A stretch of DNA of 64,000 bases. Source: Bradyrhizobium sp. MOS003. GTDB taxonomy: Bacteria; Pseudomonadota; Alphaproteobacteria; Rhizobiales; Xanthobacteraceae. The translations under genes and the position numbers were made by a program. Positions 36,560-45,604 of this stretch are shown here, piece by piece. Within the stretch, counting starts at the first letter, position 1, and every line of letters starts with the position of its first letter. The stretch spans positions 1,178,001 to 1,242,000 of the forward strand of contig NZ_PYFW01000001.1 in the NCBI RefSeq assembly GCF_003020125.1, given 5' to 3'. The notes below the pieces were generated by a model. That model was given only the letters and a program-made list of their open reading frames with translations, was not told where the DNA came from and searched no databases.

Positions 36560-37735
36560 ATGACTGATCATAGCCCGGAATCCGCCAGCATCCCCGCCAA
36601 TGCGCAACGCGTCCTGGTCCTCCAGGGCGGCGGCGCGCTCGGCTCCTATCAGGCCGGCGCCTATCAGGCGCTGTGCGGCCAGGGCTTCGAGCCGGAATGG
36701 GTCGCCGGCATCTCGATCGGCGCGGTCAACGCCGCCATCATCGCCGGCAATGATGGCCCGACGCGCGTCAAGCGGCTCAAGGAATTCTGGGAGATGGTTT
36801 CCGCGCCGGTGCCGTGGAAACCGATCGGCAAGAGCGACCACAGCCGCGAACTGTTCAACTCCACCAGCGCCGCGCTGATCGCGACCTTCGGCGTGCCCGG
36901 CTTCTTCACGCCGCGGATTCCGCCGGCGCCGCTCTGGCCGCCCGGCAGTCCGCAGGCCGAGAGCTATTACGACACCGCGCCCTTGAAGAAGACGCTGGAG
37001 CGTCTAGTCGATTTCGACCGCATCAATGACCTCAAGACGCGTCTGTCGGTCGGCGCGGTCGGCGTCACCTCGGGCAACTTCAAATATTTCGACAATTACG
37101 AGTTCAAGAAACTCGGCAAGACCATCGGCCCCGAGCACATCATGGCCTCCGGCGCGCTGCCGCCCGGCTTTCCCTCCGTCGTGATCGACGGCGAGCATTA
37201 CTGGGACGGCGGCATCGCCTCCAACACGCCGCTCGATTATGTGCTCGATGCCGAGGTCGATCGCGACATGCTGATCTTCCAGGTCGACCTGTTCTCCGCC
37301 CGCGGCGATTTGCCGACCTCGCTGCTCGAGGCCACCGAGCGCGAGAAGGACATTCGCTTCTCCAGCCGCACGCGGATGAATACCGACAAGAACAAGCAGC
37401 TGCACAACGCCCGCAGGGCCGTGCGCGACCTGATTTCCAAATTGCCCGATTATCTCAAGAACGACCCTTCCGTGGAATTCCTCGCGAAGGTATCGCGTGA
37501 AAGCACCGTCACCGTGGTGCATCTGATCTATCGCAGCAAGAACTACGAATCCTCGTCAAAGGATTACGACTTCTCGCATGTCGCCATGGTCGAGCACTGG
37601 GAGGCCGGCGTGCACGACGTGCATCTGTCGATGCGCCACAAGGATTGGCTCGAGCGGCCGCAATCCGACGAGACCATGGTGACCTACGATCTCACGGGGG
37701 ACGTCTCCGCGCCCCCGGCAAAAAGGAGCGAATAG
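36560..37735 (+). CDS. Patatin-like phospholipase (DUF3734 type)
   Basis: A 391-residue lipid acyl hydrolase. The oxyanion loop is LQGGGALGSYQAG, the nucleophile is S52 in GISIGAVN, and the catalytic Asp is D216 in WDGGIAS. The C-terminal part matches the DUF3734 extension (VVHLIYRSKNYESSSKDYDF). It is followed after only one base by bdhA, so the two form an operon. That arrangement suggests a role in lipid or polyhydroxybutyrate turnover, which is not proven. Confidence 0.88.
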   Translation: MTDHSPESASIPANAQRVLVLQGGGALGSYQAGAYQALCGQGFEPEWVAGISIGAVNAAIIAGNDGPTRVKRLKEFWEMVSAPVPWKPIGKSDHSRELFNSTSAALIATFGVPGFFTPRIPPAPLWPPGSPQAESYYDTAPLKKTLERLVDFDRINDLKTRLSVGAVGVTSGNFKYFDNYEFKKLGKTIGPEHIMASGALPPGFPSVVIDGEHYWDGGIASNTPLDYVLDAEVDRDMLIFQVDLFSARGDLPTSLLEATEREKDIRFSSRTRMNTDKNKQLHNARRAVRDLISKLPDYLKNDPSVEFLAKVSRESTVTVVHLIYRSKNYESSSKDYDFSHVAMVEHWEAGVHDVHLSMRHKDWLERPQSDETMVTYDLTGDVSAPPAKRSE

Positions 37736-37736
37736 A

Positions 37737-38525
37737 ATGGGTAGTCTGTCAGGCAAGAACGCCGTCGTGACCGGATCCACCAGCGGCATCGGGCTCGCTT
37801 ACGCACGCGCCTTCGCCGCCGCCGGCGCCAATGTCGTCATCAACGGCTTCGGCTCGCCGGAGGACATCGAGAAGGAGCGCTCCAAGATCGAGTCCGAGTT
37901 CGGCGTCAAGGCGATCTATTCGCCTGCCGACATGACCAAGCCCGCCGAGATCGCCGGCATGATCGCACTCGGCGAGAAGACGTTCGGCTCGGTCGACATC
38001 CTCGTCAACAATGCCGGCATCCAGTTCGTCTCGCCGATCGAGGAGTTCCCGCTCGAGAAGTGGGACCAGATCATCGCCATCAACCTGTCCTCGGCCTTTC
38101 ACGCCATCCGCGCAGCAGTGCCCGGCATGAAGAAGAAGGGTTGGGGCCGCATCATCAACACCGCATCGGCGCATTCGCTGGTCGCCTCGCCCTTCAAGTC
38201 GGCCTACGTCTCGGCCAAGCACGGCATCGCCGGTCTCACCAAGACCGTGGCGCTGGAGGTTGCGACCCACAAGATCACCTGCAACTGCATCAGCCCTGGC
38301 TACGTCTGGACGCCCCTGGTGGAGAAGCAGATCCCCGACACGATGAAGGCGCGCAATCTGACGCGCGACCAGGTCATCAACGACGTGCTGCTCGACGCAC
38401 AGCCAACCAAGGAGTTCGTGACATCCGAGCAGGTCGCGGCCTTGGCGCTGTTCCTGTGCGGCGATGATGCCGCCCAGATCACCGGCACCAATCTCTCGAT
38501 CGATGGCGGCTGGACGGCGGAGTAG
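37737..38525 (+). CDS. bdhA: 3-hydroxybutyrate dehydrogenase
   Basis: A 262-residue short-chain dehydrogenase that interconverts 3-hydroxybutyrate and acetoacetate with NAD. It has the GSTSGIG nucleotide motif, NNAGIQ, and the catalytic Ser-Tyr-Lys in the SAHSLVASPFKSAYVSAKHG segment. The C-terminal TNLSIDGGWTAE is typical. The length and the QFVSPIEEFP segment match bdhA of PHB-storing bacteria. It is cotranscribed with the patatin gene. Confidence 0.9.
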   Translation: MGSLSGKNAVVTGSTSGIGLAYARAFAAAGANVVINGFGSPEDIEKERSKIESEFGVKAIYSPADMTKPAEIAGMIALGEKTFGSVDILVNNAGIQFVSPIEEFPLEKWDQIIAINLSSAFHAIRAAVPGMKKKGWGRIINTASAHSLVASPFKSAYVSAKHGIAGLTKTVALEVATHKITCNCISPGYVWTPLVEKQIPDTMKARNLTRDQVINDVLLDAQPTKEFVTSEQVAALALFLCGDDAAQITGTNLSIDGGWTAE

Positions 38526-38543
38526 GGGCCGGAAACGAGGTGC

Positions 38544-38635
38544 CGTAGGGTGGGCAAAGGCTCGTTAGAGCCGTGCCCACCATTCTCGGTGATCGAGAAT
38601 GAGCGTGGGCACGCTTGCGCTTTGCCCACCCTACG
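38544..38635. repeat. Nested intergenic inverted repeat (CGTAGGGTGGGCAAAG type)
   Basis: Outer arms are CGTAGGGTGGGCAAAG (38544-38559) and its reverse complement at 38620-38635. Inner arms include CGTGCCCACCATTCTCG from 38572 and CGAGAATG...GTGGGCACG. Transcribed, it would form a long hairpin between convergent genes (bdhA and a TSUP gene) and may serve as a bidirectional terminator. Confidence 0.85.
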
Positions 38636-38669
38636 AGACCGAGAACGAGGCGCCCGCTCCCGTTCTCGC

Positions 38670-39494
38670 TCAATGCGTCCAGGCCAGCGCCGTCACGAAC
38701 GCCGACGACAGGTTCAACTCCGCAAACATGATCTTGCCGGCGACCACGAACAACACGCTGGCGAGCGTCAGCCGCAGCACCGTCTCCGGCACCCGCGTCG
38801 CGCTGTAACTGCCGACGATGATGCCGGGCAGCGAGCCCATCAGCAGCACGCCCATCAGCGCCCAATCGACGTCGCCGAGCGCCCAGTGCCCGATGCCCGC
38901 GACCAGCGTCAGCGGCACGGCATGGGCGATGTCGGAGCCGACGATGGTCGCCATCGGCAGGCGAGGGTAGAGCAGCAGCAGCACGGTGACGCCGACCGCA
39001 CCGGCGCCGACCGACGAAATCGACACCAGCACGCCGAGCACGACGCCGGTGACGACGGTCGCAATCCCTGTGGTGCGCTCGTCGACCTGTTCGAGACGGC
39101 CGCGATAACGCTCCATGATGGACTTGCGGAAGATCAGCGAGGTCGCGGTCAGAAGCAGAGCGAAGCACAGCACCAGATTGATCAGGCTGCGCTCGGAATC
39201 GCTTCTGAGGTCGAGCTTCCACAGCACCAGCAGCGTCAGCGCGCTCGCGGGAATGCTGCCGCAGGCGAGGCGCAGCACCGCCGGCCAGTGCACGCTGCGC
39301 GCCCAGCCGTGCACCACGCTGCCGCCGGTCTTGGTGGCGGCGGCATAGAGCAGATCGGTGCCGACCGCGGTGGAGGGATGAACACCGAACAGCAGGATCA
39401 GCAGCGGCGTCATCAACGAACCGCCGCCCACGCCGGTCATCCCGACCAGGAGGCCGACGCCAAATCCGGAAGCGACGTAGAGTGGATCGAACAT
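38670..39494 (-). CDS. TSUP family (TauE/SafE-like) membrane transporter
   Basis: A 274-residue permease with about eight hydrophobic segments. The duplicated TSUP motif is visible as GLLVGMTGVGGGSLMTPLLI near the N terminus and ISSVGAGAVGVTVLLLLYP in the second half. Family members move sulfite, sulfoacetate or other organosulfur anions. The large sulfur region nearby makes a sulfur compound attractive, but the gene is not part of those operons. Confidence 0.88.
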   Translation of the reverse strand: MFDPLYVASGFGVGLLVGMTGVGGGSLMTPLLILLFGVHPSTAVGTDLLYAAATKTGGSVVHGWARSVHWPAVLRLACGSIPASALTLLVLWKLDLRSDSERSLINLVLCFALLLTATSLIFRKSIMERYRGRLEQVDERTTGIATVVTGVVLGVLVSISSVGAGAVGVTVLLLLYPRLPMATIVGSDIAHAVPLTLVAGIGHWALGDVDWALMGVLLMGSLPGIIVGSYSATRVPETVLRLTLASVLFVVAGKIMFAELNLSSAFVTALAWTH

Positions 39495-39683
39495 ATCCGG
39501 GGAATCTTAGGTTGATCTCGTCGGTTGGGCAACACGACGTAGAATAAACCTTCCCTGGGGCGCAACCGTTTGGGTCGAATAAGAAAAATTGTGCTGCCGG
39601 TCGGAAATGGAAAGATGTTTCCAGTTGTTCCAAGGCGCGCTGCGAAGTAGTCGTTCCCCAAGGGAAGCGAGCAACCGTGCCGC

Positions 39684-41042
39684 CTATTTACCAAACGGCA
39701 GCACGTGCAGCCCCAGCCGCTGCCGCACGATCCAGAACAAGAGCACCGTCTCGAAGCTGAGCGAGATCGAGGTTGCGGCCGCGGCGCCGTGGCCGCCGTA
39801 GCGCGGCACCAATGCGATGCAGAGCACCAGGTTCATCACGAAGGCCAGCGCATAAGCGAGCGCGCAGATCTTCTGCTGGCCAAGCATGTTGAGCAGCCGC
39901 TCGACCGGTCCGATCGCGGAGCGCACCACGAGTCCGATCGCGGCGACGAACATGATGTCGTAGCCGATCACGAATTGCGGCCCGAACAGCCAGAGCAGTG
40001 GCTTGCCGAGCGCGAGCAGCGCGATGGTCGCCGCCAGCGACGGCCAGAACGTCCAGTTGATGGCGTGCGCGACATAGGCCGACAACCGTGCCTTGTCGCC
40101 GCTTGCGTTGTATTCGGCGAAGCGGTGCGCCGTGGTCGCCGACATCGCGTAGTGGATGAACGAGACCAGCGCCAGCGTCTTCACCACCGCGAAGTAGACG
40201 CCGACCTCGTCGGAGGGGCGGAATTGCTGCAGCACGAGCACGTCGGTGTAGGACAGCAGCAGGTAGAAGCTCTCGACCAGCAGGATCGGCAGCGAGACGG
40301 CGAGCCAGCCGCCGATGTCGTAGGTCTTGGGACCGGGCGCGATATGGGCGGCCAGCTTGCGGTTCAGCACCACCATCTGCCCGGTCATCGCGATCCAGAC
40401 TGCGCCGGCGCTCGCAACCATCGCCGCGACCGCGCCGAGATGGTAGCCGAGCAGAAAGGCAGCGCCCGTGATCGAGATGATCAGTCCCTGGCGGATGATG
40501 AATTGCGGCATCAGGCCGAGCTGCATCCAGTCATGCGAGCGCGCGATGCCGTCCTGGGTGTTGGCAACGACGAAGGCGGGCAGGGTCATGCAGCCGATAT
40601 AGAGCGGCAGCTCTTCGGCCGGGTCGATCCAGGGCGACAGCAGCCTGACGATGCCGGCGAGGGCGAGCGAAACCAGTGTCGACACCGCAAAAGTCAGCCA
40701 GCGGCTACCGGAGAGAAAGCCGCGCAGCAACGCCTGTTCGCCGCTGGCGCGATACTCCGGAATGATTTTCTGCGCCGAGGCCGAGATGCCGAAATCCATC
40801 ATGCTGCCGAGCAGCAGCACCCAGGTCCAGACATAGACGTAGATGCCGTAGTCGGACGTGCCCATCCAGCGCGCCAGCAGCACCTGCGAGACATAGGCAA
40901 GGCCTGCGCTGATCACGCGGATGATGAAGATGGTGCCGGCGAGCCGCCGCGTCAGCGACGCCTCGCTCGAGCCGCCAGTCAGCCTGGCCCGTAGCCGCGC
41001 GATCAGCGCGGCCGGTCCGGTCGTCGCGGGTTCTGCATCCAT
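39684..41042 (-). CDS. Polysaccharide flippase (MATE/Wzx-like, oligosaccharide exporter family)
   Basis: A 452-residue integral membrane protein with 12-14 hydrophobic segments. Typical parts are the N-terminal SLTRRLAGTIFIIRVISAGL amphipathic stretch and the first membrane pair. It belongs to the lipid-linked oligosaccharide flippase superfamily (polysaccharide biosynthesis C-terminal type). The start MDAEPATTG at 41042 is preferred over a frame opening at 41102. No glycosyltransferase genes are adjacent, so its glycan is unknown. Confidence 0.8.
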   Translation of the reverse strand: MDAEPATTGPAALIARLRARLTGGSSEASLTRRLAGTIFIIRVISAGLAYVSQVLLARWMGTSDYGIYVYVWTWVLLLGSMMDFGISASAQKIIPEYRASGEQALLRGFLSGSRWLTFAVSTLVSLALAGIVRLLSPWIDPAEELPLYIGCMTLPAFVVANTQDGIARSHDWMQLGLMPQFIIRQGLIISITGAAFLLGYHLGAVAAMVASAGAVWIAMTGQMVVLNRKLAAHIAPGPKTYDIGGWLAVSLPILLVESFYLLLSYTDVLVLQQFRPSDEVGVYFAVVKTLALVSFIHYAMSATTAHRFAEYNASGDKARLSAYVAHAINWTFWPSLAATIALLALGKPLLWLFGPQFVIGYDIMFVAAIGLVVRSAIGPVERLLNMLGQQKICALAYALAFVMNLVLCIALVPRYGGHGAAAATSISLSFETVLLFWIVRQRLGLHVLPFGK

Positions 41043-41163
41043 CACGGCCACGAACAGTCCCCCAGGGCGCCCGCATGCTGCGGCAGGCCTGGGAATTAGC
41101 AACCATTCGTTAAGATTCGGTTGGGTGAGACGTTGCCCAATCCACCTGCGGTCAGGACGACGA

Positions 41164-42003
41164 CTACTCCAGGTTCGTATTGAACTCGTACGACTTCTCA
41201 GGCCCGACCAGTGTGAACTTCAGCGCGGCGCCATCGGGCTTGGCGCCCGGCGGCAGCCCGTCAAGCTCGAACGAGAAACGCTTCACGCCAGCCGGGCTGT
41301 CCTTGACCGGCTCCGGAATCGGCAGTGCCCAATCGGGCGTGGGCCCTTCCACGTACAGATTGACGTTGCCGCTGTCGGGCACAACGACGTCCACCACCAC
41401 GTTCTTGGGCCCGTCGCGCTTGACGTCGCGGATGGTGAGCGGATTGGGATCGCCGATATTGGCGGGCTTGGGCACGGTGTCGAGTGCTGCACGCAAGTTG
41501 GCGTCCTCGGTCGAGGCGACGCTGTTGAAGCCGAGCTCGACGCTGGCCTCGACGGGAATGCAGAGTTTTTCGCACACCGCGTAGTTGATCTCGGCGCGCA
41601 GCGTCACCGGCTTGTCGGCCGCCTTGGCGACGATGCGCAGGGGCAGCACAATCTGGTCGTGATAGCCGATCGAATGACCGCCGGCGCCGTCGTCGAATTT
41701 TTGCGGTGCGGGCCACATCACCGTCACTGCTTCGACATTGTCCGATTTCGAGAAGTCGAACCGCGGTGGGACGCCGGAATCGCCGGGCATGCGCCAGTAG
41801 GTTTTCCACCCTGGCTGGATCTGGAATGCAATACCGCCGAGCAGGACCGCGCCGCTGCGCGATCCCGCGAGCAACCGTACCGCGGAATGTCCGTCGCGCT
41901 GCCACGGCGAAGCGTCATCGGCGCGAGCTGCGATGGCAAGCGACGACGCAAGCAGGGTTGTCGCGACGCCAATCGCCGCACGCAGGGGAACTCTTGTGAG
42001 CAT
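41164..42003 (-). CDS. Stand-alone DsbD alpha-domain-like periplasmic protein
   Basis: A 279-residue secreted protein with a signal peptide (LRAAIGVATTLLASSLAIAARA, cleavage near residue 28). It corresponds to the N-terminal periplasmic domain of DsbD/ScsB. Typical parts are IQPGWKTYWRMPGDSGVPP and the redox pair C144-x3-C148 in YAVCEKLCIP. It has no membrane region and no thioredoxin-like domain, unlike complete DsbD. It would have to receive electrons from another protein. It lies divergent from yqgE. Confidence 0.85.
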   Translation of the reverse strand: MLTRVPLRAAIGVATTLLASSLAIAARADDASPWQRDGHSAVRLLAGSRSGAVLLGGIAFQIQPGWKTYWRMPGDSGVPPRFDFSKSDNVEAVTVMWPAPQKFDDGAGGHSIGYHDQIVLPLRIVAKAADKPVTLRAEINYAVCEKLCIPVEASVELGFNSVASTEDANLRAALDTVPKPANIGDPNPLTIRDVKRDGPKNVVVDVVVPDSGNVNLYVEGPTPDWALPIPEPVKDSPAGVKRFSFELDGLPPGAKPDGAALKFTLVGPEKSYEFNTNLE

Positions 42004-42145
42004 GATACGTCTTTACAGGGTCCCCCCTGGGCAAACCATTGAATTGCTTGTGATGGAGCCATTTGAATCCGGTCCCTGCAAGCCTTGATTTGACAGCAGC
42101 CCGGCCCGACATCAGGATAGGAATTGAAACCGGAGTGCTTCACCG

Positions 42146-42790
42146 ATGGCTCCCACAGGCAAGAGAACGGGCGAAAGCACCCGCAGCGCGGGGCCCGCGC
42201 TGCCCAATTCAGCCGGTTATCTCGACGGCCGGCTGCTGATCGCGATGCCCGTCATGGGCGACTCCCGCTTCGAACGTTCGGTCATCTATCTCTGTGCGCA
42301 TTCGGCGGAGGGGGCGATGGGTATCATCGTGAACCATCCGGCCGGCAGCATCGATTTTCCCGAGCTGTTGCAGCAGCTCGGCATCATCAAGAAGGGCGAG
42401 CACATCAGGCTGCCGGAGAATGCCGAAAGCATGAAGGTGCTGCGCGGCGGCCCGGTCGATACCGGCCGCGGCTTCGTGCTGCATTCAAGCGACTTCTATA
42501 TCGAAAACGCGACGCTGCGGATCGACGATGGCGTCTGCCTCACGGCGACCGTCGATATCCTGCGCGCGATCGCCAACGGCTCGGGTCCCAAGCATGCCAT
42601 CCTGGCGCTCGGCTATGCCGGCTGGGCGCCGGGCCAGCTCGAGACCGAGATCCAGAGCAATGGCTGGCTGCATTGCGATGCGGACGCGGATCTGATCTTC
42701 GGTGACGACGTCGACGACAAATACGGACGCGCCCTGCGCAAAATCGGCATCGATCCCGGCATGCTCTCGAACGAGGCCGGGCACGCGTAG
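42146..42790 (+). CDS. YqgE/AlgH family protein
   Basis: A 214-residue protein of the UPF0301/AlgH family. Diagnostic segments are [38 protein letters not shown] and the later [13 protein letters not shown]. The first 25 residues ([11 protein letters not shown]) are variable. The function is poorly known; the family name comes from alginate regulation in Pseudomonas and should not be carried over. No operon partner is evident. Confidence 0.92.
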   Translation: MAPTGKRTGESTRSAGPALPNSAGYLDGRLLIAMPVMGDSRFERSVIYLCAHSAEGAMGIIVNHPAGSIDFPELLQQLGIIKKGEHIRLPENAESMKVLRGGPVDTGRGFVLHSSDFYIENATLRIDDGVCLTATVDILRAIANGSGPKHAILALGYAGWAPGQLETEIQSNGWLHCDADADLIFGDDVDDKYGRALRKIGIDPGMLSNEAGHA

Positions 42791-42821
42791 TTGGTGATGA
42801 GTGCAGCGACGCTCTCACAGC

Positions 42822-42910
42822 CGTCATTGCGAGCGTAGCGAAGCAATCCAGAATCTTTCCGCGGTGGCAGTCTGGATTGCTTCGTCGCAAGAGCTCCTCG
42901 CAATGACGAC
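42822..42910. repeat. Intergenic inverted repeat (GTCATTGCGAG type)
   Basis: GTCATTGCGAG (42823-42833) pairs with CTCGCAATGAC near 42897-42907, and AAGCAATCCAGA (42841-42852) pairs with TCTGGATTGCTT (42871-42882). The two-armed structure lies between convergent genes. This element type is very common in Bradyrhizobium and its relatives. Confidence 0.88.
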
Positions 42911-42915
42911 AGCGC

Positions 42916-43803
42916 CTACTCCGCCGCCTGCTGCTGCACCGTAGGCTCGGTTCCCGCCACGGTTGCCCTTCGCATGTCGCGGGGCTGCGACTGGTCGTAG
43001 CGGCGGACGCGGTGCATGGTCTGTCGGTTGTCCCACATCACGAGGTCATGCAGCTTCCATTTGTGGACGTAGACGAACTCTGGCTGCGTCGCGTGCTCGT
43101 TGAGGTCGCGCAGCAACAGCCGGCCCTCGGGCACGCTCATGCCGACGATCTTGCCGGCGTGGGATGAGAGATACAGCGACTTGCGGCGATGCACGGGGTG
43201 CGTCCGCACCAGCCGCTGCAACACCGGCTTGAACATTTCCTTCTCGTCGTCGGTGTATTCGGTGAAGCCAAGCGATCCCCGCGAATACATCAGCGAGTGC
43301 TCGCAGACGAGGTCATCGATCTCCGCCTTGGTCTCATCGTCGAGCGCATCATAGGCGGCGCGCATGTCGGCGAATTCGGTGTTGCCGCCCTTCGGGTTCA
43401 CCACGCGCGCCGACAGCAGCGAGAATTTTGCAGGGATGGACCGGAACGAACTGTCGGAGTGCCACAGGCAATTGCCGAGGTTGAAAAGATTGGCGCGACT
43501 GTCCTTCGGCAGCGGCTTGCCGTCCTTGCCGAGGTTTGAAACATCGTTCAAGCCCGAGTTGAGACGGTATTCGCTGGCCTTGGTAATGTTGCCGCCACGC
43601 GCATCCTCACGCTGACCGAAGTTCAGCGCAAAAGCCATCTGCTGCTCGTCGGTGATGTCCTGGTCGTGGAAAACCAGTACCGCGTATTTGTCCATCGCGG
43701 CCTCGACCTCGCGCGCCTCGACCTCGGTGAGGGGCTTTCGCAAATCGAGGCCGGAAACCTCGCCGACAAAATGCTTGTGAAATTGCCGGATGGCGATCGT
43801 CAT
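42916..43803 (-). CDS. TauD/TfdA family Fe(II)/2-oxoglutarate dioxygenase (TfdA-alpha-like)
   Basis: A 295-residue dioxygenase. The iron ligands are H115 and D117 in LWHSDSSF and H264 in NRQTMHRV; R279 in MRRATV fits 2-oxoglutarate binding. The length and the N-terminal MTIAIRQFHKHFVGEVSGLDL resemble the TfdA-alpha proteins of soil Bradyrhizobium, some of which cleave 2,4-D. The natural substrate is unknown, and other aryloxy or sulfonate substrates are possible. It follows an SDR gene on the same strand by 96 bases. Confidence 0.85.
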   Translation of the reverse strand: MTIAIRQFHKHFVGEVSGLDLRKPLTEVEAREVEAAMDKYAVLVFHDQDITDEQQMAFALNFGQREDARGGNITKASEYRLNSGLNDVSNLGKDGKPLPKDSRANLFNLGNCLWHSDSSFRSIPAKFSLLSARVVNPKGGNTEFADMRAAYDALDDETKAEIDDLVCEHSLMYSRGSLGFTEYTDDEKEMFKPVLQRLVRTHPVHRRKSLYLSSHAGKIVGMSVPEGRLLLRDLNEHATQPEFVYVHKWKLHDLVMWDNRQTMHRVRRYDQSQPRDMRRATVAGTEPTVQQQAAE

Positions 43804-43899
43804 GACGTTCTCTCCCGCATGTCGCGAGCGGTTGCTCCGCTCTTCGGTGAAAAAGCTACTCCCGAAACGGACGTTGTCAACGCGTGGAGCGCATGCCTC

Positions 43900-44679
43900 T
43901 CACGCGTTCCGTGCCATCAGGCCGCCATCGACCGGGATCACCGCGCCCGTGAGGAACGACGCGGCCGGCAGGCACAGACTCAGCGTCATGTGCGCGACCT
44001 CCTCGGGATCGCCGTAGCGGCCGAGTGCGGTGCGACGTCTGGCATAGATCGTCTTGTGCTCTTCCGAGATGCGATCGGTGATCCCGGTGCGGATCGGACC
44101 CGGGCAGATGCAGTTGACGGTGATGCCCTCGCGGCCGAGTTCGACCGCGAGCGAGCGGGTGAGGCTCGCCACACCGCCCTTCGCAGCCGAATAGGGGCTG
44201 TGCAATGCGGTGGCGCCGAGCGCCTCGGTCGATGCGATGTTGACGATGCGCGGACAATTCGACTTGCGCAAATGCGGCAGCGCGGCGCGGATGATACGCG
44301 GATGCGCGGTCAGCATCACCGCGATACCCCTGGCCCAGGAATCCTCATAGGCTTCGTCGTCGATCGCGACGCGCACGGAGATGCCGGCATTGTTGACGAC
44401 AATGTCGAGCCCGGCGAAATGTGCCGCGGCATCATTCACCACCCGCTTGATCTCGCCACCGTCGGCAACATCGAGCGTCCAGGCTTTTGCCGAACCGCCG
44501 CTCGCCGCGATCTCCTTCGCGACGGCGAGCGCGCCTTGCTCGTCATAGTCGGTGACGGCAACGTGGGCGCCCTCGGCGGCGAATACGCGCGCGGTGGCGC
44601 GCCCCATGCCGCTGGCGGCGCCGGTGACGAGAACGGTCAGGTCCTTGACGGACCGGCTGAGCTGCTTGAACTCGGACAT
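43900..44679 (-). CDS. SDR family oxidoreductase
   Basis: A 259-residue classical short-chain dehydrogenase. The cofactor motif is TGAASGMG, with NNAGIS, the active-site tetrad in IASTEALGATALHSPYSAAKGG, and CPGPIRTG. The C terminus VIPVDGGLMARNA is typical. The Asp in VAVTDYD after the second strand favours NAD(H). It is upstream of the TfdA-like gene on the same strand and could share its pathway. The substrate is unknown. Confidence 0.9.
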   Translation of the reverse strand: MSEFKQLSRSVKDLTVLVTGAASGMGRATARVFAAEGAHVAVTDYDEQGALAVAKEIAASGGSAKAWTLDVADGGEIKRVVNDAAAHFAGLDIVVNNAGISVRVAIDDEAYEDSWARGIAVMLTAHPRIIRAALPHLRKSNCPRIVNIASTEALGATALHSPYSAAKGGVASLTRSLAVELGREGITVNCICPGPIRTGITDRISEEHKTIYARRRTALGRYGDPEEVAHMTLSLCLPAASFLTGAVIPVDGGLMARNA

Positions 44680-44777
44680 GCTGTTTCCTCGGAAGCCCGC
44701 TTGTTCTTGTTATGATTGACAAGGCTGGCATCGATCCGCAGACAGGTCAAACAAGCAAGACAAAGGGAGAGGCCGCG

Positions 44778-45515
44778 ATGGCGAATGAGCTCGATTTCTC
44801 AGGCAGGCAGGTGCTGGTGGTCGGCGGTTCGAGCGGGATCGGCAACGGCATTGCGCAGGCGTTTCGCACAAGGGGCGCGGCTGTTGCCGTTTGCGGCACG
44901 CGCGCTCACGCGACGGAATATTCAGCTGAAGAAGGCTCCAACCTCACCGGTCTCGCTTATGCGCAGCTCGACGTCAGCAACCCCGCTGCGATCGAGGCGT
45001 TCAAGCCGTCCTTCGAGCGGCTCGACGTGCTCGTGCTGGCGCAGGGCGCCGTACTCTATCGCCGCGGTGAATTCGAGATGAGCGGCTTTCGCAAGGTGGT
45101 CGAGGTCAATCTGATGAGCCTGATGGCTTGCGCGACGCGGTTTCATTCCATGCTGCGGGATGCGAAGGGGGCGCTGATCATGGTGTCCTCGACCGCGGCC
45201 TATCATTCCACCATGGGCAATCCCGCCTATAACGCCTCGAAGACCGGCGCGGTCGGATTGACGCGGACGCTGGGCGAGGCCTGGGCGGAAGACGGCATCC
45301 GCGTCAACGGCATCGCGCCGGGACTCGTCGACACCAAGATGACAAAGGTGACCACCGACAATCCTAAGCGGCTCGAAGGCGCGCTCGCGCGCATCCCCCT
45401 GCGGCGATTGGGCACGCCGGCTGACATGGCGGGCGCGGCGCTGTTCCTGGCCTCGCCGCTGTCGTCCTACATCGTCGGGCAGACGCTGGTCGTCGATGGC
45501 GGGCTGATTCTGTAG
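44778..45515 (+). CDS. SDR family oxidoreductase
   Basis: A 245-residue short-chain dehydrogenase with cofactor loop VGGSSGIGNGIA, catalytic VSSTAAYHSTMGNPAYNASK (Ser-Tyr-Lys) and C-terminal GQTLVVDGGLIL. The usual NNAG is replaced by LAQGA, a known variation. The ATG at 44778 has a GGGAGAGG site; a longer frame from 44712 does not. It is divergent from the other SDR, so the region may be a small catabolic unit with the TfdA-like dioxygenase. Confidence 0.9.
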   Translation: MANELDFSGRQVLVVGGSSGIGNGIAQAFRTRGAAVAVCGTRAHATEYSAEEGSNLTGLAYAQLDVSNPAAIEAFKPSFERLDVLVLAQGAVLYRRGEFEMSGFRKVVEVNLMSLMACATRFHSMLRDAKGALIMVSSTAAYHSTMGNPAYNASKTGAVGLTRTLGEAWAEDGIRVNGIAPGLVDTKMTKVTTDNPKRLEGALARIPLRRLGTPADMAGAALFLASPLSSYIVGQTLVVDGGLIL

Positions 45516-45550
45516 CCGACCTTAATCCTTCTTCACTTTCGTCCCGCGAT

Positions 45551-45575
45551 GGAACTGCGCTGGGCCTGATTGGTT
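45551..45575 (+). promoter_or_regulatory. Likely EcfG promoter of the CsbD/DUF883 gene
   Basis: GGAAC (45551-45555), 16 bases, then GGTT (45572-45575), one base from the CGTT consensus. The start codon is 29 bases downstream, after a GAGGAGG ribosome-binding site. Position and gene type support it despite the mismatch. Confidence 0.6.
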
Positions 45576-45604
45576 AGCTGGGCTGACCCCCGAGGAGGAC
45601 CATC

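Noticed and set aside
39437..39694. 85-codon minus-strand frame upstream of the TSUP gene
   Set aside because: It overlaps the TSUP start and the flippase end, lacks a ribosome-binding site, and shows no domain or membrane feature.
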